DNA of 64,000 nucleotides from Pseudonocardiales bacterium. Its GTDB lineage: Bacteria; Actinomycetota; Actinomycetes; Mycobacteriales; Pseudonocardiaceae. Location of the stretch: the NCBI GenBank assembly GCA_023252195.1, contig JAHEXI010000016.1, positions 1 through 64,000 of the forward strand, in the 5' to 3' direction. The translations under genes were made by a program, and so were the position numbers. Positions within the stretch are counted from its first letter, which is position 1. Each line of letters begins with the position of its first letter. The notes beneath the pieces were generated by a model. The model made no database searches. It was not told the DNA's origin and worked only from the letters and a program-made list of their open reading frames with translations. This document shows positions 1 to 8,142 of the stretch, piece by piece.

Positions 1-377
1 GAAAGCGTCATCATCGCGCACAACCTCATACTAGCCTTCGATGTAATTCGACCAGGGCGACACTCCACATCCAGCAAATCATTCACCCGAACGAATTAGT
101 TATTAACTTACAGTTACTAAGTCCGCAGTTGAGGTCCTGAGGTCACTCGCATGGTGGCAGCGAGCAGGGCCATAGTTCTGGGGTCGGTGGGTGGAGCGGT
201 CGGGGTCGGAGGAGCTGTGCATCTGGTGCACCCGGAGTTTGCCGCGCTGTCTGGCGGGGCTCATGTGCTCGGCCGCGCCGCCGGCGTCTTCCATCGCGTC
301 ACCCGGACGCTACCGGCGACCGTGACAGGGCGATGCGCCGCCGGCCGGAGCATCCCACGACAACGGCGGGGCGAGCC
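1..377. other. Intergenic leader, no convincing gene
   Basis: The first ~130 bases are relatively AT-rich for this genome, then become GC-rich. Short open frames are present (for example from 151) but they have no recognisable domain and run into the regulator downstream. I see no terminator, RNA gene or repeat here. It probably holds the promoter of the winged-helix gene that follows. Confidence 0.5.
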
Positions 378-992
378 GTGAGCGAGAGAATCTTCTTGAG
401 TCCAGGCGAGAAGACGGCTGGGCATTACTTGTTGGTTGATCCTCAAACTCTCGGGCAGCTACGGATCCTGCGCGTGGGTGACGTGGAGCTGCAGCTCGAT
501 GGGCAGCGGCTCATGGTCCGAGGAATACCGGTTCACCTTCCGCGCAAGGAGTTCATCGTTCTGCGGCAGCTGATGGATAATGTCGGTCGGGTCGTCACCC
601 GGTGTGAGTTGCTGGACAACGCATGGGGCCCTGATCGAAAGGACGCGCGGAACTACCTGGAGGTGCACATTCGTCGGCTCCGTAGAAAGATTGAGGATGA
701 CGCCGACCGGCCGACTCGCATTCGTACGGTCCGCAGGGTTGGCTACATTTTCGATCTACCACCCGACGAACGCGACGAAGCGCTGCGGCAGCGGGTTGAG
801 GTACCGGGACCGTTCGATGAAACGGGTAAGGCCGTTCATCGAGTCGCGTCCTCGCGGAGGCCCTCGGATCACGACGGGTCTCCCGGCGCGGTGTCGGGTT
901 CGTTCTCGGTCGCCGCGACGGCAGCCGAGGCTCGCCGGGAGGCGGAATGGCGACTGTATAAGGAGCGAACAGGGAGGTCAGGACCTCGGTGA
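378..992 (+). CDS. Receiver-less OmpR/PhoB-type winged-helix regulator
   Basis: 204 aa from the GTG at 378; an in-frame ATG lies at 333, but the GTG aligns with the start of the paralogue at 4752. Residues ~15-130 form an OmpR-type DNA-binding winged helix, with the KEFIVLRQLMDN helix, the recognition region around LEVHIRRLRRKIE and the C-terminal hairpin IRTVRRVGYIF. There is no N-terminal receiver domain and no phosphoacceptor Asp, so it cannot be a classical two-component response regulator. A ~75-residue Ser/Arg-rich tail follows the domain. A close paralogue lies at 4752-5147 and the two bracket hypAB and the His-rich peptide. Target genes are unknown; control of the bracketed genes is an inference. 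Confidence 0.75.
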   Translation: MSERIFLSPGEKTAGHYLLVDPQTLGQLRILRVGDVELQLDGQRLMVRGIPVHLPRKEFIVLRQLMDNVGRVVTRCELLDNAWGPDRKDARNYLEVHIRRLRRKIEDDADRPTRIRTVRRVGYIFDLPPDERDEALRQRVEVPGPFDETGKAVHRVASSRRPSDHDGSPGAVSGSFSVAATAAEARREAEWRLYKERTGRSGPR

Positions 993-1104
993 GGTCGCGG
1001 GCCAGGTCGTAGGCAATGGGGGACACGACCACCACCCACGTCAACATATTGGCTGCGGTTGTGGCGGACTGCGCCGAGGATGTGGGCGCGTACGCTCTGG
1101 CTCT

Positions 1105-1506
1105 ATGAGCGCGTCCGCCGCGGATCGAGTGCTCGCCAACGCAGGTGTCCGGTTCGCCTACTTGTTCGGCTCCCGTGCGACCGGGCGACACCGCCCTACC
1201 AGCGACGCCGATGTCGCAATCATGCCCGGAGAGCCGCTGGATCTGCTCGCCGAGGCGCGTCTGTCCGACCGGTTGGCTCAGGCTCTGCAGGTTCCCACGG
1301 TTGACCTTGTCGACCTGCGGCGAGCGCCGCTGCGGGTGCGCGGACGAGTGTTGTCGGAGGCCCGGCTGCTGTACAGCGGCGACGAGCCTGGTCGGGTCGC
1401 CTTCGAAGTCCGTACCCGGAGCGAATACTTCGATTTTCTTCCCACTCAGCGAGCACACCGCGACGAATTCTTGCGCCGGGTGGCGGCGAAGGGACTAGAT
1501 GGTTGA
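1105..1506 (+). CDS. mntA: MntA-type nucleotidyltransferase antitoxin
   Basis: 133 aa minimal nucleotidyltransferase. Near residue 18 it has the GSX10DXD signature (GS in LFGSRATG, then DAD about ten residues later), which forms the metal and NTP site. In characterised MntA/HepT pairs the antitoxin transfers AMP groups to a tyrosine of the HEPN toxin and neutralises it. Its 3' end overlaps the HEPN gene by 8 bp, the usual arrangement for this type VII toxin-antitoxin system. The ATG at 1105 was chosen because the domain begins immediately after it; a longer upstream extension has no family similarity. Confidence 0.85.
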   Translation: MSASAADRVLANAGVRFAYLFGSRATGRHRPTSDADVAIMPGEPLDLLAEARLSDRLAQALQVPTVDLVDLRRAPLRVRGRVLSEARLLYSGDEPGRVAFEVRTRSEYFDFLPTQRAHRDEFLRRVAAKGLDG

Positions 1507-1942
1507 TCTCGACCGAATTCACCAGCGCCTGGAGTTGCTCGCCGGCTACCAGCGCGAGCTGCGGCGGCTGCGTGACCTACCGGTTGCCGAATACCTGCGC
1601 CACGAGGTATACGCCGGCCGTTACCTCGTCCAAGTCGCGGCGCAGACCTGCATCGATTTGGCCAACCACATCATCGCCTCCGAGGGTTGGCGGGCGCCGC
1701 GTGACTTCGGCGATAGCTTCACCATCCTTGCTGAGCAGAGCGTCATCGACGACGCGCTGGCGGGCCGGCTCCGTGGCCTCGCCGGGCTGCGGAATCGACT
1801 CGTGCACGTCTACGACGAGATCGACGACACTCGCGTGCACGAGTTGCTAGCTGCCGGACTGCCTGAGCTGGACGCGTTCGCCACTGCGTTGGCCCGGCTC
1901 GTGAACCCAGCAGCTCCGCCCGGTCAGAACCAATCCGGGTGA
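1499..1942 (+). CDS. hepT: HepT-like HEPN-domain toxin (DUF86)
   Basis: 147 aa, all-helical HEPN/DUF86 ribonuclease-type toxin. Near residue 100 it has the RX4HXY motif (RNRLVHVY), where Arg and His are the catalytic RNase residues and the Tyr is the site AMPylated by the partner MntA in characterised systems. It overlaps the upstream antitoxin by 8 bp and starts with ATG, so the two are translationally coupled. Both motifs are intact, so the module looks functional. The role (plasmid- or island-type stabilisation, phage defence) cannot be read from the sequence. Confidence 0.87.
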   Translation: MVDLDRIHQRLELLAGYQRELRRLRDLPVAEYLRHEVYAGRYLVQVAAQTCIDLANHIIASEGWRAPRDFGDSFTILAEQSVIDDALAGRLRGLAGLRNRLVHVYDEIDDTRVHELLAAGLPELDAFATALARLVNPAAPPGQNQSG

Positions 1943-2019
1943 CGAACGTGCCCTTTCTTGCCTACTATTGGCAACAATTCTATTGCCATGGATGGTCCTA
2001 CTGAACCTGGAGCGGGCCG

Positions 2020-2121
2020 GTGAGCGAGGCTGCGGAGCGAGCAAGGGCTGTGTGGTCGGCGCGGGACTACCCGCGCGTCGCCGAGCGCTTCGAGCCGCTC
2101 GCCGACGAGCTGCAATCGTGA
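2020..2121 (+). pseudogene. 5' fragment of a SAM methyltransferase gene
   Basis: A GTG-initiated 33-codon frame reads VSEAAERARAVW, then SARDYPRVAERFEPLADEL, then a stop. This is the typical N-terminus of actinobacterial class I SAM-dependent methyltransferases, which normally continue for about 230 more residues; the next 100 bases have no methyltransferase sequence in any frame. I read it as a truncated relic just upstream of hypA. The family assignment rests on a short stretch recognised by eye. Confidence 0.5.
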
Positions 2122-2226
2122 TCGCCACCGACATCACCCCTCGGATGCCTGAAGCTATCAGCCTAGATCAGCCGTTCTGGTCGGTCTGGGACCGGTGCGC
2201 AACTGGCAGCCGGTAGCGTTGTTCGG

Positions 2227-2565
2227 GTGCACGAATTGTCGATCGCCGAGGCCATCGCCCATAAGGTGCGGGAGCGGGCGGGTGGCCGGTCGGTGTCCGC
2301 GGTGGCCATCCGGGTCGGTCACTTCCGTCAAGCCGTTCCTGATGCGTTGCAGTTCTGCTGGACGATGGTCACCGATGGCACCGGGTTGGAGGGTTGCCGG
2401 CTGGAGATCGAGCAGGTGCCGGCCACCGTGAGGTGCCTCGACTGCGACACCGTCACCACCCTTGACGTCCCTATCCTCGTGTGCGGGTCCTGTGGGGAGT
2501 CCAACGTGACCCTGCTGACCGGCGAGGAGTTCATGGTCGTTTCGCTCGAGATACTGGAGGTTTGA
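2227..2565 (+). CDS. hypA: Hydrogenase/urease nickel metallochaperone HypA
   Basis: 112 aa. Begins with the invariant MHELSIAEAI (GTG start), whose His2 is a nickel ligand, and has the C-terminal zinc finger CxxC-x12-CxxC (CLDC...CGSC, residues ~74-92). HypA works with HypB to insert Ni into the large subunit of [NiFe] hydrogenases. The hypB gene follows 4 bp after its stop, so the two form an operon. No hydrogenase structural gene or other hyp gene (hypC-F) is present in this window, so the client enzyme must be encoded elsewhere. Confidence 0.95.
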   Translation: MHELSIAEAIAHKVRERAGGRSVSAVAIRVGHFRQAVPDALQFCWTMVTDGTGLEGCRLEIEQVPATVRCLDCDTVTTLDVPILVCGSCGESNVTLLTGEEFMVVSLEILEV

Positions 2566-2569
2566 TCGA

Positions 2570-3364
2570 ATGGGCCGCTTCCATCCCCACTCCGATGGGA
2601 CGATGCATGATCATGACCACCACGACCACGACCACGACGATGAGGGTCTGACTGCCCGGGATGTGGGGGACCACAGCGGCTACCCGGAGACGGGAACGGC
2701 GCGGGTGGCGGTGCTTGAGGACATCCTTTCCGAGAACGACCAGGTGGCCGATGCCAATCAGAAGGACTTTGCCGAGGCCGGGGTACGGGTCGTCAACATC
2801 ATGTCTTCGCCGGGCGCAGGCAAGACCGCCCTTCTCAAGCGGACTCTCGCCGCCCTCGCGGCGGGAACCCGGATCGGCATCCTGGAAGGCGACATCGCTA
2901 CCAGCATCGACGCTGATCAGCTCGACGGATACGGTGCCGTGGTGTCCCTGGTCAACACCAGCGCCGGGTTCGGTGGCGAGTGCCACCTGGACGCTGTCAT
3001 GGTCCGTTCGGGGCTGTCCCGGTTGCCGCTGCCCGAGCTCGACCTGCTGCTGATCGAGAATGTGGGCAACCTGGTGTGTCCGGCCGAGTTCCGGGTCGGT
3101 GAGCACGCCAAGGCCATGGTCTACTCGGTGACCGAGGGTGAAGAGAAGCCGCTGAAGTACCCGGTGATGTTCCGGGCCGTCGATGTGGTCGTGATCAACA
3201 AGGTCGACCTGTTGCCCTACCTCGACTTCGACCTGGACAAGTTCCTGGCCAACCTGCGGGCCGTCAACCCGCAGGCGACAACGATCCGCGCCAGCGCCCG
3301 CACTGGTGAGGGCGTCGAAGAGTGGTGCTCCTGGCTGCTCGGCCAAGCGGCGGCGGGCGCCTAG
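2570..3364 (+). CDS. hypB: Hydrogenase nickel incorporation GTPase HypB
   Basis: 264 aa SIMIBI-class GTPase that powers nickel delivery during [NiFe] hydrogenase maturation. The N-terminal ~25 residues are His/Asp-rich (MHDHDHHDHDHDDEG), a nickel-storage stretch found in many HypB proteins. The G1 loop is SSPGAGKT near residue 82, followed by EGDIATSIDADQL, the metal-binding region ENVGNLVCPAEF and the guanine-specificity NKVD motif. It follows hypA by 4 bp. Length is normal for the family. The adjacent minus-strand gene encodes an even more His-rich peptide, suggesting local specialisation in metal handling. Confidence 0.95.
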   Translation: MGRFHPHSDGTMHDHDHHDHDHDDEGLTARDVGDHSGYPETGTARVAVLEDILSENDQVADANQKDFAEAGVRVVNIMSSPGAGKTALLKRTLAALAAGTRIGILEGDIATSIDADQLDGYGAVVSLVNTSAGFGGECHLDAVMVRSGLSRLPLPELDLLLIENVGNLVCPAEFRVGEHAKAMVYSVTEGEEKPLKYPVMFRAVDVVVINKVDLLPYLDFDLDKFLANLRAVNPQATTIRASARTGEGVEEWCSWLLGQAAAGA

Positions 3365-3781
3365 AGCGCCTTCCCCTCTGGTTCCGCCGATCCGACGCAT
3401 ATCGAGCGCACGATCGTGCGAAGAGTCACAGGTAGCTGGGTTTATTTGGCTACAGCCAAATTATTGCAAGTGGTGCCATAGTGTAGTTAACTACCCCGTA
3501 GAGGACTTGGCTGCTGCGATATTGGAACTGTGTGTGAGGTGCACGGTCGGTCGCGGCAGCGCCGGGTCCCAGTCGCTTGCCTTGATCGATCCAAGTCCGC
3601 CCGCTCACCAGCTAGCGGCCGTGGCCTGTCGTCCGGACCCTCGACACTCCGGCTTGGCGCGCGCGGGGACTGGGGAGCCGGAGCCGGACTTGACGCAGCA
3701 GCGGTGCGAAGTCTGATCCGTCAACGCACCTAGAGCGCCCAATGTGACCGTTTAGCCGCATTTAGGTGTTGAGGTTGCGAT
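3365..3781. other. Intergenic region with an 18-bp inverted repeat
   Basis: No convincing gene. At 3444-3461 there is a perfect inverted repeat, ATTTGGCT-AC-AGCCAAAT, in an AT-rich pocket (about 3430-3500) that contrasts with the surrounding GC-rich DNA. It has no U-tract, so it looks more like a regulator-binding site or small structured element than a terminator. Open frames around 3530-3733 have no recognisable domain; I looked for hypC and did not find it. Confidence 0.45.
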
Positions 3782-3955
3782 TCAGTGCGCGTGGTCGTGC
3801 GCGTCCTCTAGCTCGCTATCGTGGACATGTGAGTGCGCGTGGGTCTGTCCGTTGTGACCGTGCTCGTGCTCGTGATCGTGATCGTGCAGAACATGCGTGT
3901 GAGTATGGGTCACATCGTCGTGCGTGTGCTCATGACTGTGCTGTGCTGCGGTCAT
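3782..3955 (-). CDS. Histidine-rich small protein, candidate metal-binding peptide
   Basis: 57 aa if started at the second ATG, which has a GGAG Shine-Dalgarno 6 nt upstream; an upstream in-frame ATG at 3967 has no properly spaced site. About 20 residues are His, mostly alternating with Asp, Glu or Thr (HEHTHDDVTHTHTH, HDHDHEHEHGH), so nearly the whole protein resembles a metal-binding tail. It has no signal peptide and no cysteine. It faces hypB, whose own N-terminus is His-rich, so cytoplasmic nickel (or zinc/cobalt) storage is the obvious guess. I know no named family for it. Repetitive composition can arise by chance; the ribosome site and context argue that it is real. Confidence 0.6.
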   Translation of the reverse strand: MTAAQHSHEHTHDDVTHTHTHVLHDHDHEHEHGHNGQTHAHSHVHDSELEDAHDHAH

Positions 3956-4751
3956 TGAATGCTCCATTCGATTGTGTCAGTTCGAGACCTCCGAATCATG
4001 TGCAATAGACCGGGCCCCCCGTAAGCGAGGCTACACGGCGCGGCGCAGAACCGCTAGGAAATGCCTATCATGGCAAATTAACTGCACGCTTCTTACAGCT
4101 AGCTAATCGACGTAGTTGCCTTTCTATATCTCCGTCTGATGGCGCGTCTCAAGGCGATCGGCTGAGCTGACTACGGGCCTTTCTGGTCCGCACGGCGGGT
4201 TGCGTGGCGTCCGGGTGCCTCGGTGCGCTTCGCGCGCCTCAGTCTCACCTGGGCCGAGACGAAAAGTCTGGCCTGCCGTTTGCTGGCGTCGCTCCGTGAC
4301 CAGGAGATTCGGCGAGGAAGTGGTTCAGCGCGGCCGTTACCGTCGGGAAGTCCCAGCTGAGCGGGCGACGGGTGCTGGCCACCTCGATGAATCCCGGCCA
4401 CAACCACCCGGCGAGGACCTGCGGGCGGCTCCAGTCATTCGGATCGGTGGTAGCCGGTGAACGTGGTCTCTGTACCGAGTCGATGCAACTTACTTGCAAT
4501 TGCGTCATACTGGTGGTTATTTTCATCCAGATGGGCGCCGTAGCGCGGTGCAACCAGGCGGATCGAGGACCCCTGTGACGGCCGACTCGGAGACAAACTC
4601 CCGCTACCCGATGTCCGGCGTTCGCTGCATCCAGGGGAACGGACTCCGCTGGGTGGGATGGCCGCGTTCGTCCCGCTGTTGCCCCCGGTCTGGTTCGGTG
4701 TTCTGACCGGTGTCGCATTGGCCATCGAGTAGGCCTCGATCGGGAGGACAC
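3956..4751. other. Gene-poor stretch with possible decayed coding scraps
   Basis: No intact gene. Two scraps look protein-like. At 4658-4732 (+) a 24-codon frame ends in hydrophobic sequence (FVPLLPPVWFGVLTGVALAI), reminiscent of the end of a membrane protein such as a P-type ATPase. On the minus strand around 4250-4450 a frame contains a tryptophan-rich run (RPQVLAGWLWPGFIEV) that I cannot assign. Neither has a start with a ribosome site. The region reads as decayed or shuffled DNA upstream of the second winged-helix regulator. Confidence 0.35.
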
Positions 4752-5147
4752 ATGTCATCGATCGAGAGATGCGTGCCAACCAGCATGCCGGAGGTGAGCT
4801 GTTATTTGTCGGTCGACCCGCAGACTTTCGGGCAGCTACGGATCCTGATAATCGGTGACGTGGAGCTGCAATTCGATAGCCACCGGCTCATCGTCCGAGG
4901 AACACCGGTTCATTTGCCACACAAGGAGTTCGTGATTCTGCAACAGCTGATGGACAATGCTGGTCGGGTCGTCAGGCGCCGTGATTTATTGAACAATGCT
5001 TGGGGTCGCTCAGACATCCGGAATCTCCTGGAGGTGCATATTAGCCGCCTTCGTGCGAAGATCGAGAGTAACATGGGTGGGCCGACTTATTATATTCGGA
5101 CAGTCCGCGGGGTCGGTTATATCTTTGACTTGCCACAAAACGATTAA
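4752..5147 (+). CDS. Second receiver-less winged-helix regulator (paralogue)
   Basis: 131 aa, almost only an OmpR/PhoB-type winged-helix domain (KEFVILQQLMDN, LEVHISRLRAKIE, IRTVRGVGYIFDLP) with no receiver. The ATG at 4752 has a GGGAGG ribosome site 5 nt upstream. By eye it is roughly 70% identical to the protein at 378-992, and blocks of nucleotide identity remain (for example GGGCAGCTACGGATCCTG in both), so the duplication is fairly recent. This copy lacks the long C-terminal tail and uses more AT-rich codons. Function unknown beyond DNA binding. Confidence 0.75.
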   Translation: MSSIERCVPTSMPEVSCYLSVDPQTFGQLRILIIGDVELQFDSHRLIVRGTPVHLPHKEFVILQQLMDNAGRVVRRRDLLNNAWGRSDIRNLLEVHISRLRAKIESNMGGPTYYIRTVRGVGYIFDLPQND

Positions 5148-5160
5148 CCGCCAATGCGTT

Positions 5161-6453
5161 TCACAGTCGCCCGGGTTGCAGGCGATCTTCCAACCCGCTG
5201 TCCGGGCTGCCTGGGAGCAGCCAGGTAGTACCCTGCGGGGTGTCGCGGACCTCGATACCGGCTGTGGTGAGGCGATCGCGTAGCGTGTCGGCGAGGGTCC
5301 ACGAACCTTGTTCGCGGGCCTGCTCTCGTAGATCCAGGAGTGCCTCGACGAAGGGCGCGACGATCTCCCGTGGATCCCGCGCCCCCAGCACGGCGAGCTC
5401 AGCCAATCGGGTCACCATCCGGCGCAGCATGGCGCGGGGCCCCTCGGCGCCGTCCATCTCTTCGGTGTCGGCCGACCAGTCGACGATCGCCTGCTCCAGC
5501 TCGAGGACGGCCGTGATGGCCGCGTTCACATCACGGGCCCGTAGCCCGGTGTCGAATACATACTCGAGTCGCTCGGCCTCCGCGCGCAGCGAAGGCGTCG
5601 GGGAAGTCGCCTCAACGGTGGCCGGCTGGGTATTCGCCGAGCGACGTGTCGACCCGCTACCGGTAGCGATCTCCCGAAGCTCATCGATCGCCACGGCGAC
5701 GCCTGACATGAAAACCGTGCTCACCGCCCGCCTACGCACCGTGAGTGTGGCCCGACCCAGGACCGTCACAGTGTCCGCATCGAGGTCGAACAAGGCAGCG
5801 GTGTGCTCGTCCACACCGAGAACGACAGTATCGGCGTCCAACATCGACTCCATCAGTCCCAGCCGGCGCTCGCCGAGGTAGCAGAACCGGGTGTCGTGGG
5901 TGCCTCCCTCGGCGTTGTCGTAGTGCGGGATCACTGCCGCGCGCAGACCGAGCTCGGCCAGCAGGTCCATCCCCGGCGCCCAGTATGGAGTTGCGCCGAC
6001 CTTATAGACTTCGTACACCGGCACGGTCGCGACTCCCAAGGTCGCCGCCGCCGCGCTGGAGAACGTCACGCATCCGCCGTTGGTGAGCTTGTCGGCCAGG
6101 ACATCCCGCAGTCGACTGTTTGCCCAGACCCCGAGCGCATAGGTCGGGCTACCTGGGCCAGCGAAGACATAATCGGCGTCGTCGATTCGCGCCAATGCCC
6201 GCTCGCGGGGCAGGACGTCGTCCGCGGCACGCCATGGTGCGACGTCGAGGGGAATCTGAAGATTCCGAAAATAGCCGACCGTGCGAAGGGATATCTCGTC
6301 AGCGTTTTCCTGGAAGCCATAGGGACTGTCGAGGAGCACCGCATCGACTGGTGGAGCGCCGAGACGCTCGACGAGCAGGCGATGCACCCGTGCCATCGTC
6401 GGTGCGGTCTCTCCGGATCCCATGATGGCAAGCAGCCGAGGGCGGGGCGTCAC
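5161..6453 (-). CDS. Peptidase S51/cyanophycinase-like protein fused to a CysS C-terminal-type domain
   Basis: 430 aa. Residues ~5-255 resemble the class I glutamine amidotransferase-like/peptidase S51 fold seen in cyanophycinase and dipeptidase E: GSGETAPTM near the start, the FAGPGSPTYAL glycine loop and a nucleophile region around VTFSSAAAATLG. Residues ~305-415 resemble the helical tail of cysteinyl-tRNA synthetase (LLDLREQAREQGSW, LADTLRDRLTTAGIEVRDTP), without any tRNA-synthetase catalytic core. The two parts are joined by a Ser/Thr-rich linker. The start is GTG with no clear Shine-Dalgarno, so the message may be leaderless. A peptide- or amide-processing role is an inference. Confidence 0.65.
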   Translation of the reverse strand: MTPRPRLLAIMGSGETAPTMARVHRLLVERLGAPPVDAVLLDSPYGFQENADEISLRTVGYFRNLQIPLDVAPWRAADDVLPRERALARIDDADYVFAGPGSPTYALGVWANSRLRDVLADKLTNGGCVTFSSAAAATLGVATVPVYEVYKVGATPYWAPGMDLLAELGLRAAVIPHYDNAEGGTHDTRFCYLGERRLGLMESMLDADTVVLGVDEHTAALFDLDADTVTVLGRATLTVRRRAVSTVFMSGVAVAIDELREIATGSGSTRRSANTQPATVEATSPTPSLRAEAERLEYVFDTGLRARDVNAAITAVLELEQAIVDWSADTEEMDGAEGPRAMLRRMVTRLAELAVLGARDPREIVAPFVEALLDLREQAREQGSWTLADTLRDRLTTAGIEVRDTPQGTTWLLPGSPDSGLEDRLQPGRL

Positions 6454-6485
6454 GAAAGGAGATCACCCCTAACCTAGGTTCCAGC

Positions 6486-6956
6486 TCAAGAGTTGACGAG
6501 CTGACCTGCCACATCGGGGGTGTGGGCTACCACAGCGTGCCACAGCTGGGGGTGCGAATCGACCGCCGCTATCACCGCGGGGTTGGTGCGGGCCACCAGT
6601 GACAGGTGCCGCAGCGCATGGGCCAGGACGTGCTCGACGGAGATCGCCGGCGGGGTGGGGGCCGCGGTGTCCGCGGAGCACAAGACGGTGGCGTCAGCCG
6701 GGACCGCACGCACGGCGCCTTCGGCAGGGGCCGGGTCTGGCAGGGCTGCGTAGGTGAGGATCAGCCCGTCCGGGACAGGTCGCCATGATGTCGAGTGCAC
6801 GACTGTCGCGGTCGGCACGGTGGTGCCCAGGCCCGCGAGTTCGCGGGCCCGGGCGTCGGGTCGGCATCCCGTCGGCAGGCTCCCGTGGGCCACCCGCCAT
6901 CTCAGGTTGCCGTCTGAGACTGACAGCAGTATCACTTCGATCTGTACCTGGTGCAC
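6486..6956 (-). CDS. Conserved actinobacterial hypothetical protein
   Basis: 156 aa, GTG start. The N-terminal part (VQIEVILLSVSDGNLRWRV) and the following SWRPVPDGLILTYAAL segment suggest a beta-rich fold with distant resemblance to NUDIX proteins, but no Nudix box is present. The C-terminal half is helical (AHALRHLSLVARTNPAV). It is cytoplasmic by appearance. It lies 32 bp upstream, on the same strand, of the S51-like gene and may be co-transcribed with it. I do not recognise its function. Confidence 0.55.
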   Translation of the reverse strand: MHQVQIEVILLSVSDGNLRWRVAHGSLPTGCRPDARARELAGLGTTVPTATVVHSTSWRPVPDGLILTYAALPDPAPAEGAVRAVPADATVLCSADTAAPTPPAISVEHVLAHALRHLSLVARTNPAVIAAVDSHPQLWHAVVAHTPDVAGQLVNS

Positions 6957-7100
6957 CGTACCCCCCTATCGCCATTTAATTGCAACCGCGATGCTAAGGC
7001 AAGCCCCTGCGCTATTCGGTCGGGGCGGCCCCCGGGCGCTCATTCTGTCGGGTGCCGCGCGTTACCCTCGGGTGAGCTGGCAAACATCGAAGCGGGGAAC

Positions 7101-8063
7101 ATGGATATCCCACCTCTGACCTGGCAGACTGCCGTGACGACTTGGACCTCGGCACCCGTCGTCGACGTACTCGCCGCGCTCGCGGTGGTCGGTTACTTGA
7201 TCGCGGTGGTCCGCCGTTCGCGGACGACCGAGCCGCGCTGGCCGCCGTGGGCAACGGTGTCCTGGTTGGCCGGAGTTGCGGTGTTGCTGGTTTCGGTGCA
7301 CAGCAGCGTTGAGGCGTACGGGCATGCGTTGCTGTGGGTGCACATGATCCAGCATCTCCTGTTGATCATGGTGGTGCCGGTGTTGCTGATCTGGGGGCAA
7401 CCCGTCCGGCTCTGGTTGAACCGCTCCCCGAGCAGCCGCCTGGCGCGATGGTTGACCTTCCCGGTGCTGACGGTGGGTTTTTATACCGCGGCGCTGGTAG
7501 TGACGCATCTCACTGGTTTCCAGGAACTGATGGCCACCCAGCCTCTGGTGCACCACGGCGAGCAGATCCTGTACCTGGTCAGCGGTTATCTGATGTTCTG
7601 GCCGTTGGCCGGCTCGGAGGCCAGCCCGTGGCCGGTGCCGCATATCGTCCGGTTCGCCCTGCTCGGCTTGGCGATGGGAGCCGACACGCTGGTGGGGGTG
7701 GCGCTGATGCTCACCAGCTATCCGCTGGCCCCCAGCACAGCAATGATGCGTCCGGGCTGGGGTCCCTCCCTGCTTGAGGACCAGAACTTGTCCGGGGCGA
7801 TCATGTGGGTCGGTGGCGACGTTCTGATGATGCTGCTGATGCTCGCCGTCGTTGCCCAATGGAGCGCTACCGGTTCCCGAGCTCGGCTCGGCGACTGGCT
7901 GGAATCGGCCCGTCGCCAGGCCCTCGCCGGGGTCGGGTCAGCTTCCCGCGGTGCGGACAACACGACCGTCGGGGTCAGTTCCGACGTCGACGACGACGAA
8001 GAGGCGCGGCAGGCCTACAACCGCATGCTGGCTGCCTTGCACCGACGCTCACCCCCCACGTAG
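7101..8063 (+). CDS. CtaG/Caa3-type cytochrome c oxidase assembly membrane protein
   Basis: 320 aa from the ATG at 7101, which is preceded by a purine-rich GCGGGGA ribosome site. It has about seven hydrophobic segments. The conserved His pattern of the CtaG_Caa3 family is present: HSSVEAYGHALLWVHMIQHLLL, then VTHLTGF and VHHGEQILYLVSGYLMFWPL. The soluble C-terminal tail (~55 residues) is acidic and variable. In Bacillus, CtaG of this family is needed for caa3 oxidase (CuA) assembly; here no oxidase gene is adjacent. An IS630 element lies 80 bp downstream. Confidence 0.82.
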   Translation: MDIPPLTWQTAVTTWTSAPVVDVLAALAVVGYLIAVVRRSRTTEPRWPPWATVSWLAGVAVLLVSVHSSVEAYGHALLWVHMIQHLLLIMVVPVLLIWGQPVRLWLNRSPSSRLARWLTFPVLTVGFYTAALVVTHLTGFQELMATQPLVHHGEQILYLVSGYLMFWPLAGSEASPWPVPHIVRFALLGLAMGADTLVGVALMLTSYPLAPSTAMMRPGWGPSLLEDQNLSGAIMWVGGDVLMMLLMLAVVAQWSATGSRARLGDWLESARRQALAGVGSASRGADNTTVGVSSDVDDDEEARQAYNRMLAALHRRSPPT

Positions 8064-8142
8064 AACAACCGGTGCGCGCACGCCGGTGAGAGTGCTCGGT
8101 TGGACCGGGGAGAACCGGCGATGCTGTCGCTTCTACCGTCTA

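Noticed and set aside
595-1458. Long minus-strand open frame opposite the winged-helix and MntA genes
   Set aside because: It has no recognisable domain and lies antisense to two genes with clear motifs; it is a by-product of high GC content.
3530-3733. Possible hypC after hypB
   Set aside because: The frame lacks the MC(L/I)xxPxxV start and other HypC features; no other hyp genes are present.
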